From Cupriavidus taiwanensis (GTDB lineage: Bacteria > Pseudomonadota > Gammaproteobacteria > Burkholderiales > Burkholderiaceae): DNA of 64,000 nt. Made by a program: the position numbers and the translations under genes. The notes beneath the pieces are model-generated. The model was not told where the DNA came from. It did no database searches and saw only the letters and a program-made list of their open reading frames with translations. Below, in pieces: positions 53,016 to 61,720 of this stretch; the stretch's first letter is position 1; every line of letters starts with the position of its first letter. The stretch covers positions 1,650,927 through 1,714,926 of the forward strand of contig NZ_LT976854.1 of the NCBI RefSeq assembly GCF_900249755.1. The letters run 5' to 3'.

Positions 53016-54581
53016 ATGCAAGTTTCTGCAGAGGCTGCGCGCACGCCGCAGCCCGGCACCGTCGAGCACTGGGCGCGCGAGCGGCCCGACGCGCTCGCCG
53101 CCATCGAGGGCGACCGCGCGCTGACGTGGGCCGCGCTGAACGACCAGGCCAACCGGCTCGCGCATGGCCTCGCCGCGCGTGGGCTGGGCCCGGGCGACAT
53201 CGTCGTGGTCCGTACCCAGATCCGGCTGGAGTGGATGGCCATCGCCGCGGCCTGCGGCAAGCTCGGCTGCTCGCTGCTGGGCATGAACTGGCGGCTGACG
53301 CCGGCCGAGGTGCGCTACGTGCTCAACAACAGCCGCGCCAACGCCATCCTGTGCGACGACGCCGACCCGGCCGCGCTGCTGCCGGCCTTTGACGGCCAGC
53401 CGCTGAAGGCCGCGGTGTCGCTGGACGTGGCCGCCGCCGGCTTCGATCGCTACACCGATCTCGTCGCCGCCCCCGGCCCGGCACGGTTTTCCGCCGGCCA
53501 GCCGGGCCTGATCATCTACACCTCCGGCACCACCGGCCTGCCCAAGGGCGTGCTGCTGCGCGGCAGCGCCGACATGTCCGATCCCATCGTGGCCGAGTAC
53601 CTGGCCGATGTCGGCGCGCACCGCACCACCTCGGCAGATGCCCGCTTCCTGCTAACCATGCCGGTGCACCACGGCTCGGGTCCGTCGCAGGTCTGGGCGG
53701 CGCAGAAGGCCGGCGCGCTCACGGTGATGATCCGGCGCTACGACCCGCTTGCGGTGCTCGACGCCATCCAGCGCTACCGCGTGAGCCACTGGACCGGCGT
53801 GCCGACCATGTTCAAGCGGCTGGCCGCGCTGCCGCCCGGCACGGTGGCACAGCACGACCTGTCGTCGCTGCAGTCGATCACGGTGGGCGCGGCGCCGGTG
53901 TCGGACGCGCTCAAGCAATGGATCATCACGCATCTTGGCGACTGCCTCTACGAAGGCTACGGCTCGACCGAGACCGGCATGGTCAGCCGCATGATGGCCG
54001 GCGACCAGGGGCGCAAGCCCGGCTCCAGCGGCCGGCCATACCGCCACGTGCGCATCGAGATCCGCGACGCCGCCGGCCAGGTACTACCTGTCGGCGAGAC
54101 GGGCGAGATCTGGGCGTGGACGCCGGTGGTCATCCGCAACTACCTGAACGCCGCGGCGCTCGGCACCGACACGCGCGACCCACGCGGCTTCTTCCGCACC
54201 GGCGATGTGGGGCGGCTGGACGAAGAGGGCTATCTCTACATCAGCGACCGCGCCAAGGACATGATCATTTCCGGCGGCGTGAACATCTACCCGGCCGAGA
54301 TCGAGGCGGCGCTGCAAACCCACCCTGCCGTTGCCGACGCCGCGGTCATCGGCATTCCCGATGAAGAGTTCGGCGAGAGCGTGATGGCGTTCTGCGAGAT
54401 CAAGCCCGGCCTGAGCGTCGATGAACGCGCGCTGCTGGAGCACTGCGTCGGCCAGCTCGCCTCGTACAAGCGCCCCCGCAACATCCGCATCGTCGACGAA
54501 CTGCCGCGCAACACCGTCGGCAAGCTGCTCAAGCGCGACCTGCGCGCCCCCTTCTGGAAAGACAAGGAGAAAAACGTATGA
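53016..54581 (+). CDS. Acyl-CoA synthetase (AMP-forming)
   Basis: A 521-residue adenylate-forming ligase that activates a carboxylic acid with ATP and CoA. Phosphate loop IIYTSGTTGLPKGV, GYGSTETGMVSRM (adenine site), FFRTGDVGRLDEEGYLYI, KDMIISGGVNIYPAEIE, and the catalytic Lys in NTVGKLLKRDLR. It begins 24 bp after the dehydrogenase gene and overlaps the SDR gene by four bases. In the pathway it probably acts first, on the acid brought in by the ABC importer. Confidence 0.94.
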   Translation: MQVSAEAARTPQPGTVEHWARERPDALAAIEGDRALTWAALNDQANRLAHGLAARGLGPGDIVVVRTQIRLEWMAIAAACGKLGCSLLGMNWRLTPAEVRYVLNNSRANAILCDDADPAALLPAFDGQPLKAAVSLDVAAAGFDRYTDLVAAPGPARFSAGQPGLIIYTSGTTGLPKGVLLRGSADMSDPIVAEYLADVGAHRTTSADARFLLTMPVHHGSGPSQVWAAQKAGALTVMIRRYDPLAVLDAIQRYRVSHWTGVPTMFKRLAALPPGTVAQHDLSSLQSITVGAAPVSDALKQWIITHLGDCLYEGYGSTETGMVSRMMAGDQGRKPGSSGRPYRHVRIEIRDAAGQVLPVGETGEIWAWTPVVIRNYLNAAALGTDTRDPRGFFRTGDVGRLDEEGYLYISDRAKDMIISGGVNIYPAEIEAALQTHPAVADAAVIGIPDEEFGESVMAFCEIKPGLSVDERALLEHCVGQLASYKRPRNIRIVDELPRNTVGKLLKRDLRAPFWKDKEKNV

Positions 54582-55369
54582 ACAACCTGCTCAGCCTCAG
54601 CGAACGCGTGATGCTGGTGACCGGTGCCGGGCAAGGCGTCGGCCGCCAGATCGCGCTGCACGCCGCCGCCCAGGATGCCGAAGGCGTGGTGGTCAACGAC
54701 TACTTCCTCGACCGCGCCGAAGCGGTGGCCGAGGAAATCCGCGCCGCCGGTGGACGCGCCATCGCCGTGCAGGCGGACGTGACCAGCCACGAAAGCGTGC
54801 AGGCGATGTTTGCCAGGGCCCGCGAGGCCTATGGCCGCGTCGACGTGCTGGTGAACAACGCCGGCAACGCCGGCGCCACGCCCAACGCCGATGCACGCAA
54901 GCCGTTCTGGGAAACCGGCCCCGATGCCTGGAACAGCTTCATCGGCGTCAACTTCTACGGCGTGATCCATTGCACCGCAGCCGCCATACCGGACATGATC
55001 GCGCGCCAGTCGGGCCGCATCATCACCATCATCTCCGACGCCGGCCGCATGGGCGAAGCGAACCTGGAGGTGTATTCGGGCGCCAAGGCCGGCGCGGCCG
55101 GCTTCATGCGCGGCGTGGCGCGCGCCATGGGCCGCTACCACGTCACCGCGAACTGCGTCGCGATCTCCGCCACCATGACCCCGGCCATCGAGGAACGGCT
55201 GAAGGCCGACCCCGAGCGCACCAAGAAAATCATGGAGAAATACGTGATCCGGCGCCCGGGCCGGCCCAACGACGTCGCCAATATGGTGACCTTCCTCGCC
55301 TCGGACGCCAGCAGCTGGATCACCGGCCAGACTTATCCGGTCAATGGCGGCTTCTCGTTCGCCCTGTAA
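54578..55369 (+). CDS. Short-chain dehydrogenase/reductase
   Basis: A 263-residue SDR. The cofactor loop is TGAGQGVGRQIA, NNAGN is conserved, and the catalytic Ser153, Tyr166 and Lys170 are in IISDAG and YSGAK. The C-terminus IRRPGRPNDVANMV and TGQTYPVNGG are typical of classical SDRs. It should oxidise a hydroxyacyl-CoA formed by the hydratase. It overlaps the ligase gene (ATGA). Confidence 0.92.
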   Translation: MNNLLSLSERVMLVTGAGQGVGRQIALHAAAQDAEGVVVNDYFLDRAEAVAEEIRAAGGRAIAVQADVTSHESVQAMFARAREAYGRVDVLVNNAGNAGATPNADARKPFWETGPDAWNSFIGVNFYGVIHCTAAAIPDMIARQSGRIITIISDAGRMGEANLEVYSGAKAGAAGFMRGVARAMGRYHVTANCVAISATMTPAIEERLKADPERTKKIMEKYVIRRPGRPNDVANMVTFLASDASSWITGQTYPVNGGFSFAL

Positions 55370-55379
55370 AGGAGACGGC

Positions 55380-56168
55380 ATGTCAGACACCAATGCAGAC
55401 ACCGCTATGCCGCGCGTGCTGACCGAGCGCCACGGCCATGTGCTGGTCATCACCATCAACCGGCCGGAAGTGAAGAACGCCTGCGACGGCAAGACCGCGC
55501 TGGAGATGAACGCGGCCATGGACCAGCTCGACCACGACCCCAGCCTGTTCGTCGGCATCGTCACCGGCGCCGGCGGCGACTTCTCCGCCGGCGCCGACCT
55601 GAAAGCGGCTGCGCGCGGCGAGCTGCGCGAAAGTCCGCCGCGCGGCGGCTTCGGCGTATTCAAACGACCCGCGCGCAAGCCCTTGATCGCGGCGGTCGAA
55701 GGCGTGGCGGTCGGCGGCGGGCTGGAGCTGTGCCTGTCGTGCGACCTGATCGTCGCCGCGAAGAACGCCCGCATGGGCCTGCCGGAAGTCCGCCACAACC
55801 TGGCCGCCATCGGCGGCGGGCTGTTCCGGCTGCCGCGGCGCATCCCCTACCACATCGCCATGGAACTGGCGCTGACCGGCGACCTGAAGGATCCCGCCTT
55901 CTTCGCGGCGGTGGGCCTGGTCAACCGGGTGGTCGAGCCTGGCCAGGCGCTGAGCGAAGCGCTGGCCCTGGCCGAACGCCTGATGGCCAACGGCCCGACC
56001 GGCCTCGCCGCCGCCAAGGAAATCATCTTCCAGTCCGCCAACTGGACCGACGAAGAGGGCTGGGACAGGCAGATGCCGATCGCCGCCGTGGCGATCGAAT
56101 CCGAGGACCGCAAGGAAGGACTGAAGGCGTTCGTGGAGAAGCGCAAGCCGGTCTGGCGCGGGATGTAG
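55380..56168 (+). CDS. Enoyl-CoA hydratase/isomerase (crotonase family)
   Basis: A 262-residue crotonase. The oxyanion-hole segments are GAGGDFSAGADLKA and EGVAVGGGLELCLSCD, and both catalytic glutamates are at the expected positions (GGGLEL and GLPEV). It hydrates enoyl-CoA or performs related chemistry. The start is ATG 55380 after AAAGGAGACGGC; an upstream in-frame ATG lies inside the SDR gene. It is the last gene of the rightward operon. Confidence 0.93.
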   Translation: MSDTNADTAMPRVLTERHGHVLVITINRPEVKNACDGKTALEMNAAMDQLDHDPSLFVGIVTGAGGDFSAGADLKAAARGELRESPPRGGFGVFKRPARKPLIAAVEGVAVGGGLELCLSCDLIVAAKNARMGLPEVRHNLAAIGGGLFRLPRRIPYHIAMELALTGDLKDPAFFAAVGLVNRVVEPGQALSEALALAERLMANGPTGLAAAKEIIFQSANWTDEEGWDRQMPIAAVAIESEDRKEGLKAFVEKRKPVWRGM

Positions 56169-56190
56169 CGGGCAGGACGGAAGGCATCGG

Positions 56191-56219
56191 TTGCGGTAAC
56201 CGATCGCGTCGCCTAATAT
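56191..56219 (+). promoter_or_regulatory. Sigma-70 promoter of the SRPBCC/ArsR operon
   Basis: TTGCGG at 56191-56196 and TAATAT at 56214-56219 are separated by exactly 17 bp, close to consensus. Confidence 0.75.
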
Positions 56220-56236
56220 GCAACCACTTAGTTGCA
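56219..56236 (+). promoter_or_regulatory. ArsR-type operator overlapping the promoter
   Basis: TGCAAC-N6-GTTGCA is a perfect 6+6 inverted repeat that begins in the -10 hexamer and covers the start site. This layout predicts steric repression by the ArsR protein encoded in the same operon. Confidence 0.75.
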
Positions 56237-56262
56237 CATCGATCCACCCCAGGAGACCGCCC

Positions 56263-56727
56263 ATGCCTTCCGACACCGACCGCATCGAACGCAGCATCCT
56301 GATCGAAGCCCCCGTGGCGCGCGTCTGGCACGCACTGACCGATGCCGATACCTTCGGCAGCTGGTTCGGCGTCCGCTTTGACGGCGCCACCTTCGCCCCC
56401 GGCGCGCATGTGGTGGGCAGCATCACCTATCCGGGTTACGAGTACCTGAAGTTCGACGTGCAGGTGGACCGCATGGAGCCGCAACGGCTGCTGTCGTGGC
56501 GCTGGCATCCGGCTCCGCTGGAACGCGGACGCGTCTACTCGGACGAGCCGGCGACGCTGGTGGAATTTACGCTGCGCGAGGTGGAAGGCGGCACCATGCT
56601 GACGGTGGTCGAGTCCGGCTTTGACCGGATTGCGCCGGAACGCCGCCAGGAAGCGTTCCGCATCAACAGCGGCGGCTGGGATGCGCAGGTCGACAATATC
56701 CGCAAGCATGTCGCCGGCGCTGCCTGA
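56263..56727 (+). CDS. SRPBCC/AHSA1-domain protein
   Basis: A 154-residue helix-grip (START-like) protein. It starts IERSILIEAPVARVWHALTD, typical of AHSA1 domains, with SWFGVRFDG and LVEFTLREVEGGTMLTVVESGF. Such proteins bind small hydrophobic ligands. ATG 56263 follows AGGAGACCGCCC. The ArsR gene overlaps its end, a common genome pairing in which the ArsR protein controls both. The ligand is unknown. Confidence 0.9.
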   Translation: MPSDTDRIERSILIEAPVARVWHALTDADTFGSWFGVRFDGATFAPGAHVVGSITYPGYEYLKFDVQVDRMEPQRLLSWRWHPAPLERGRVYSDEPATLVEFTLREVEGGTMLTVVESGFDRIAPERRQEAFRINSGGWDAQVDNIRKHVAGAA

Positions 56728-57055
56728 CGCGCCCGAACTGCGGCAATCCGCCGCCGTCTTTGCCGCGCTCGGCGATGAAACCCGGCTGCGGCTGGTGGCG
56801 GCGCTGTGCGCCGGCGGCGCGATGTCGATCGCGCAGCTGACCGCGGGCAGCGCCATGACGCGGCAGGCGGTGACCAAGCACCTGCAGGTGCTGGCTCAGG
56901 CCGGGCTGGTGCATGACAGCCGCGCCGGACGCGAGCGCCTGTGGCAGTTCGAGCCGGGCCAGCTCGAGGCCGCGCGCCGGTCGCTGGAAGCGATCGGGCG
57001 GCAGTGGGAGTTTGCGCTGGGCAAGCTGAAGGTGGCGGTGGAGGGAAAGCACTAG
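56708..57055 (+). CDS. ArsR family transcriptional regulator
   Basis: A 115-residue winged-helix repressor. It contains SAAVFAALGDETRLRLVAAL and the recognition segment MTRQAVTKHLQVLAQAGLV. No metal-binding Cys pair (CVC-like) is visible, so it is probably not an arsenic sensor but a member of the SRPBCC-linked group. The start at 56708 overlaps the SRPBCC gene by 20 bp. It probably represses its own operon through the palindrome at 56219-56236. Confidence 0.92.
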   Translation: MSPALPDAPELRQSAAVFAALGDETRLRLVAALCAGGAMSIAQLTAGSAMTRQAVTKHLQVLAQAGLVHDSRAGRERLWQFEPGQLEAARRSLEAIGRQWEFALGKLKVAVEGKH

Positions 57056-57060
57056 CTGCC

Positions 57061-57190
57061 TTGCTCCCTCGCCCGCTTGCGGGAGAGAGGCCGAGGGAGA
57101 GGGCCGGCGCTGGCATACCAATCGCCTTTACCTCGTGGACGCTCCCGCCCTCACCCCAACCCTCTCCCGCAAGCGGGAGAGAGAGCAAAC
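57061..57190. repeat. Composite BIME-like repeat (copy 2, inverted)
   Basis: Two palindromes (57066-57090 and 57160-57183) flank the same central segment as the repeat at 37190-37330, in the opposite orientation (reverse complement contains GGGTGAGGGCGGGAGCGTCC and GCCAGCGCCGGCCCTC). It fills most of the 227-bp gap between the ArsR and adaptor genes. Confidence 0.8.
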
Positions 57191-57282
57191 AAGCGGTCGT
57201 TGGCTGGCGCGCAGGTCGCGAAGTCCCTCCTTATCACCGCTATACTGACAGCCCCGCCCATCCCAGCGAGAGGAAGCGCGCA

Positions 57283-58497
57283 GTGGCTGACCACGACCTG
57301 TCCAGGCTCAAGATCGACCGCAATCCCGCCGCGGCCGGCGTCCGCACCCGCCCCCGTCGAAAATGGCTGCGCTACGCGGCCATCGCGCTGGTGCTGCTGG
57401 TCCTGGCCGGCATTGCCATCCGGCTGGCCGGGCCGCGGCCGGTGCAGACCGCCACGGTCACCTCCGCCTACCCCACGCAGAACTTCACGCTGCTGAACGC
57501 CACCGGCTATGTCGTGCCGCAGCGCAAGGCGGCGGTCGCGTCGAAGGCGCAGGGCCGGCTGGAATGGCTGGGCGTGCTCGAAGGCTCGCGCGTGAAGAAG
57601 GACGAGATCATCGCGCGGCTGGAAAGCAAGGACGTGGCCGCCTCGTTCGCGCAGGCGCAGGCGCAGGTCCAGGTGGCGCAGGCCAACCTGGCGCTGCAGC
57701 AGGCCGAGCTGAAGGACGCGGAGGTGAACCTGCATCGCTCCAAGTTGCTGATCGTGCCGAACGCCATATCGCGCACCCAGTACGACGCCGACGTGGCGCG
57801 CTATGACAAGGCGCGGGCTTCGGTGAACAGCTCGCGCGCCTCGATCGCCTCGGCGCGGGCCAATGCGCGCGCGGCCGAGGTGGCGGTGGAACAGACCGTG
57901 GTGCGCGCGCCGTTCGACGGCGTGGTGCTGGTCAAGCATGCCAACGTGGGCGACAACATCACGCCGTTCTCCGCCGCCGCCGACACCAAGGGGGCGATCG
58001 TCACCATCGCCGACATGGAGACGCTGGAAGTCGAGGCCGATGTCGCCGAATCCAATATCGCCAGGATCCGCCCCGACCAGCCCTGCGAGCTGCTGCTCGA
58101 CGCGCTGCCCGGCCTGCGGCTGGCCGGGCAGGTCTCGCGCATCGTGCCGACGGTGGACCGCTCCAAGGCTACCGTGCTGGTCAAGGTGCGCTTTGTCGAC
58201 CGCGATGCGCGCGTGCTGCCGGACATGAGCGCCAAGATCGCCTTCCTGTCGCGTGCCGCCACCGCGCAGGACCGCGAGCCGGTGGTCGCGGTGCAGCCGG
58301 CGGCGGTGGCCACGCGCGACGGCCGCCAGGTGGTCTACGTGGTCCGCGACGGCAAGGCGCACGAGATGACGGTCAAGACCGGCGACAAGCTGGGCGAACT
58401 GGTGGCCGTGCAGGGCGTCAAGCCGGGCGACGTGGTGGTGCTGTCGCCGAGCGAGCAGATCGGCGACGGCAGCCGCGTCAGCACGGCCAAGCCATGA
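57283..58497 (+). CDS. Periplasmic adaptor of a MacA-like tripartite ABC efflux system
   Basis: A 404-residue HlyD/MacA-family membrane fusion protein. The N-terminal cytoplasmic segment is followed by one helix (about 25-42), a split lipoyl/barrel-sandwich domain (VVPQRKAAVASKAQGRLEW and VVRAPFDGVVLVKHANVG) around a coiled coil rich in Ala/Gln (about 125-195), and a beta-barrel. The start is GTG 57283 after AGAGGAAG; longer upstream readings run through the repeat. It is followed after 10 bp by its ATPase gene. An outer-membrane TolC partner is not encoded here. Confidence 0.9.
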   Translation: MADHDLSRLKIDRNPAAAGVRTRPRRKWLRYAAIALVLLVLAGIAIRLAGPRPVQTATVTSAYPTQNFTLLNATGYVVPQRKAAVASKAQGRLEWLGVLEGSRVKKDEIIARLESKDVAASFAQAQAQVQVAQANLALQQAELKDAEVNLHRSKLLIVPNAISRTQYDADVARYDKARASVNSSRASIASARANARAAEVAVEQTVVRAPFDGVVLVKHANVGDNITPFSAAADTKGAIVTIADMETLEVEADVAESNIARIRPDQPCELLLDALPGLRLAGQVSRIVPTVDRSKATVLVKVRFVDRDARVLPDMSAKIAFLSRAATAQDREPVVAVQPAAVATRDGRQVVYVVRDGKAHEMTVKTGDKLGELVAVQGVKPGDVVVLSPSEQIGDGSRVSTAKP

Positions 58498-58507
58498 GGA
58501 GGCCCGC

Positions 58508-59200
<693 letters not shown>

Positions 59201-59212
59201 CCTCCAGTCACC

Positions 59213-60367
59213 ATGTACGCGCTCAAGCTGATTGCCCGCAATGCGCTGCGGCACAAGCTGCGCACCACGCTGACGGTGTTCGGGCTGGTGATCGCGGTGC
59301 TGGCGTTCGGGCTGCTGCAGACCGTGATCGATGCCTGGTATGCGGGCGCTTCGGCCGCGTCGAGCGCGCGGCTGGTCACGCGCAATGCCATCTCGCTGGT
59401 GTTCCCGCTGCCGCTCAGCTACGAGAACCGCATCAAGGGCATCGACGGCGTGACGCTGGTGGCGCGCTCCAACTGGTTCGGCGGGGTCTATCGCGACCCC
59501 AAGAACTTCTTCGCGCAGTTCGCGGTCTCGGACAACTACCTCGACCTGTACCCCGAATTCATCGTGCCTGAGGCGCAGCGCGCCGACTACCAGCGCGACC
59601 GCAAGGGCGCGCTGGTAGGACGCCAGCTGGCCGACCAGTTCGGCTTCAAGGTCGGCGACGTGATCCCGATCAAGGGCACCATCTACCCCGGCACCTGGGA
59701 ATTCGTGGTGCGCGGCATCATGGACGGGCGCGACGAAAGCACCATCACGCGCCAGATGGTGTTCCACTGGGAATACCTGAACGAGACCGTGCGCAAGCGC
59801 ACCCCGCGCCAGGCCGACCAGGTCGGCGTCTACGTGCTGGGCGTCGACAACCCCGACAACACCGCGGCGATCTCGCGCCAGGTCGACGGCGTATTCCGCA
59901 ATTCGCTGGCCGAAACCCTGACCGAAACCGAGCAGGCCTTCCAGCTGGGCTTTGTCGCGATGTCGAACCAGATCATCGCGGCGATCCGCGTGGTGTCCTA
60001 CGTGGTGATCGTGATCATCATGGCGGTGATGGCCAACGCGATGGCGATGAGCGCGCGCGAGCGCACCGTCGAATACGCCACGCTCAAGGCACTGGGCTTC
60101 GGCCCCGGCTTCCTGGCGCTGCTGGTGTTCGGCGAATCGCTGGCGCTGTGCGTGGCCGGCGGCGCGCTCGGCATGCTGGCCACGCCGCCGGTGGCCACTG
60201 CCTTCAAGCAGGCGGTGGGCGGCGTGTTCCCGGTGTTCACGGTATCGCCGCAGACCATGCAGCTGCAGGCGGCATGCGCGCTGGCGGTGGGCGTCTTCGC
60301 CGGCATCGTGCCGGCGGTGCAGGCGGCGCGCGTGCGCATCGTCGAAGGCCTGCGGGCCATCGGCTAG
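59213..60367 (+). CDS. FtsX-type ABC permease (first of two)
   Basis: A 384-residue permease. TM1 is at about 17-38 (TLTVFGLVIAVLAFGLLQTV), followed by a periplasmic MacB-like domain (about 45-260) and three helices in the C-terminal third (VVSYVVIVIIMAVMANAMAM and the ALCVAGGALGML region). This is the FtsX/MacB topology. With the next gene it forms a heterodimer driven by the preceding ATPase. Confidence 0.9.
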   Translation: MYALKLIARNALRHKLRTTLTVFGLVIAVLAFGLLQTVIDAWYAGASAASSARLVTRNAISLVFPLPLSYENRIKGIDGVTLVARSNWFGGVYRDPKNFFAQFAVSDNYLDLYPEFIVPEAQRADYQRDRKGALVGRQLADQFGFKVGDVIPIKGTIYPGTWEFVVRGIMDGRDESTITRQMVFHWEYLNETVRKRTPRQADQVGVYVLGVDNPDNTAAISRQVDGVFRNSLAETLTETEQAFQLGFVAMSNQIIAAIRVVSYVVIVIIMAVMANAMAMSARERTVEYATLKALGFGPGFLALLVFGESLALCVAGGALGMLATPPVATAFKQAVGGVFPVFTVSPQTMQLQAACALAVGVFAGIVPAVQAARVRIVEGLRAIG

Positions 60368-60383
60368 CGCGGGGAAGACTGCC

Positions 60384-61550
60384 GTGGCCATCCCGCTGAC
60401 CTATATTGCGCGCAACCTGTGGGCCAGGCGCCTGACCACCGCGCTGACCGCGGCGGGGCTGGCGCTGGTGGTGTTCGTCTTCGCCACCATGCTGATGCTC
60501 GACGCCGGCCTGAAGAAAACCCTGGTCACCACCGGCGAGCACGACAACGTGGTCGTGATCCGCAAGGGCGCCGAGACCGAGATCCAGAGCGCGGTCAACC
60601 GCGACCAGGCCAGCATCATCGAGATGCACCCGGCGGTGGCCATCAGCGGCGCCGGCCGGCCGCTGGCGTCGCGCGAGGCCGTGGTGCTGATCTCGCTGAC
60701 CAAGGCCAGCACCGGCCAGCCGTCCAACGTGGTGATCCGCGGCATCTTGCCGCCGGGCATGGACCTGCGCCCGCAGGTGCGGCTGGTGGCGGGGCGCATG
60801 TTCCGGCCGGGCTCGTCCGAGATCATCGTCGGCAGCAGCATTGCCGGCGGCTTTGCCGGGGTGCAGATCGGCGAGCACCTGCGCTTTGCGCAGCGCGACT
60901 GGACCGTGGTGGGCCACTTCGACGCCGGCGGCAGCGGCTTCGATTCCGAGATCTGGGGCGACGTCGACCAGTTGATGCAATCGTTCCGGCGCAACGCGTA
61001 CTCGTCGATGGTGGTCAGGCTGGCTGATTCGGCGCTGTTCGAACGCTTTCGCGCCGATCTCGACGTCGACCCGCGCCTGGCCGACGAGGCCAAGCGCGAG
61101 CAGGCGTTCTACAGCGACCAGTCCAAGGCCCTGTCCGGCTTTATCAATATCCTGGGCTTCACGCTGTCGACCATCTTCTCGATCGCGGCGATGATCGGCG
61201 CCATGATCACCATGTACGCGTCGGTGGCGAACCGCGTGGCGGAGATCGGCACGCTGCGCGCGCTGGGCTTCCAGCGCGCCAGCGTGCTGGCCGCGTTCCT
61301 GGCCGAAGCGGCGCTGCTGGGGCTGGTCGGCGGCGCCGCGGGGCTGGCCTGCGCGGCGCTGATGCAGTTCGCCTCGTTCTCGACCACCAACTTCCAGACC
61401 TTCGCCGACCTGTCGTTCCGCTTTATCCTGACGCCGGCGATTGCGCTGCAGACGCTGGCGTTCTCGATGGCGATGGGGCTGGTGGGGGGCTTCCTGCCGG
61501 CGGTGCGGGCGGCGCGGATGAATATCGTGGAGGCGTTGCGGGCGCGTTGA
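60384..61550 (+). CDS. FtsX-type ABC permease (second of two)
   Basis: A 388-residue permease with the same topology as the first: TM1 at about 20-40, periplasmic domain to about 245, and three C-terminal helices with RVAEIGTLRALGFQRASVL. The start is GTG 60384 (AIPLTYIARNLWARR). It ends the operon, 17 bp after the first permease gene, and a REP-like palindrome follows its stop. Confidence 0.9.
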   Translation: MAIPLTYIARNLWARRLTTALTAAGLALVVFVFATMLMLDAGLKKTLVTTGEHDNVVVIRKGAETEIQSAVNRDQASIIEMHPAVAISGAGRPLASREAVVLISLTKASTGQPSNVVIRGILPPGMDLRPQVRLVAGRMFRPGSSEIIVGSSIAGGFAGVQIGEHLRFAQRDWTVVGHFDAGGSGFDSEIWGDVDQLMQSFRRNAYSSMVVRLADSALFERFRADLDVDPRLADEAKREQAFYSDQSKALSGFINILGFTLSTIFSIAAMIGAMITMYASVANRVAEIGTLRALGFQRASVLAAFLAEAALLGLVGGAAGLACAALMQFASFSTTNFQTFADLSFRFILTPAIALQTLAFSMAMGLVGGFLPAVRAARMNIVEALRAR

Positions 61551-61577
61551 GTTATGCACGCCGCTGCCGGTTTGCTT

Positions 61578-61601
61578 CCCTCTCCCGCAAGCGGGAGAGG
61601 G
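61578..61601. repeat. Single REP-like palindrome
   Basis: CCCTCTCCCGC pairs with GCGGGAGAGGG across AA, 28 bp beyond the stop of the FtsX-type gene. It belongs to the same family as the repeats near 37 kb and 57 kb and may act as a transcript end. Confidence 0.8.
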
Positions 61602-61720
61602 AGCAGGACTTCGGCATCTCAGAACGCCGCAGCCCTGCCCAGCCCCATCCTTTCCTTGCCTTCTCCCCAACGTCCGACTAAAACCCGTAGTGATGCATGC
61701 TACGCGTCAGGACGCCCCCG

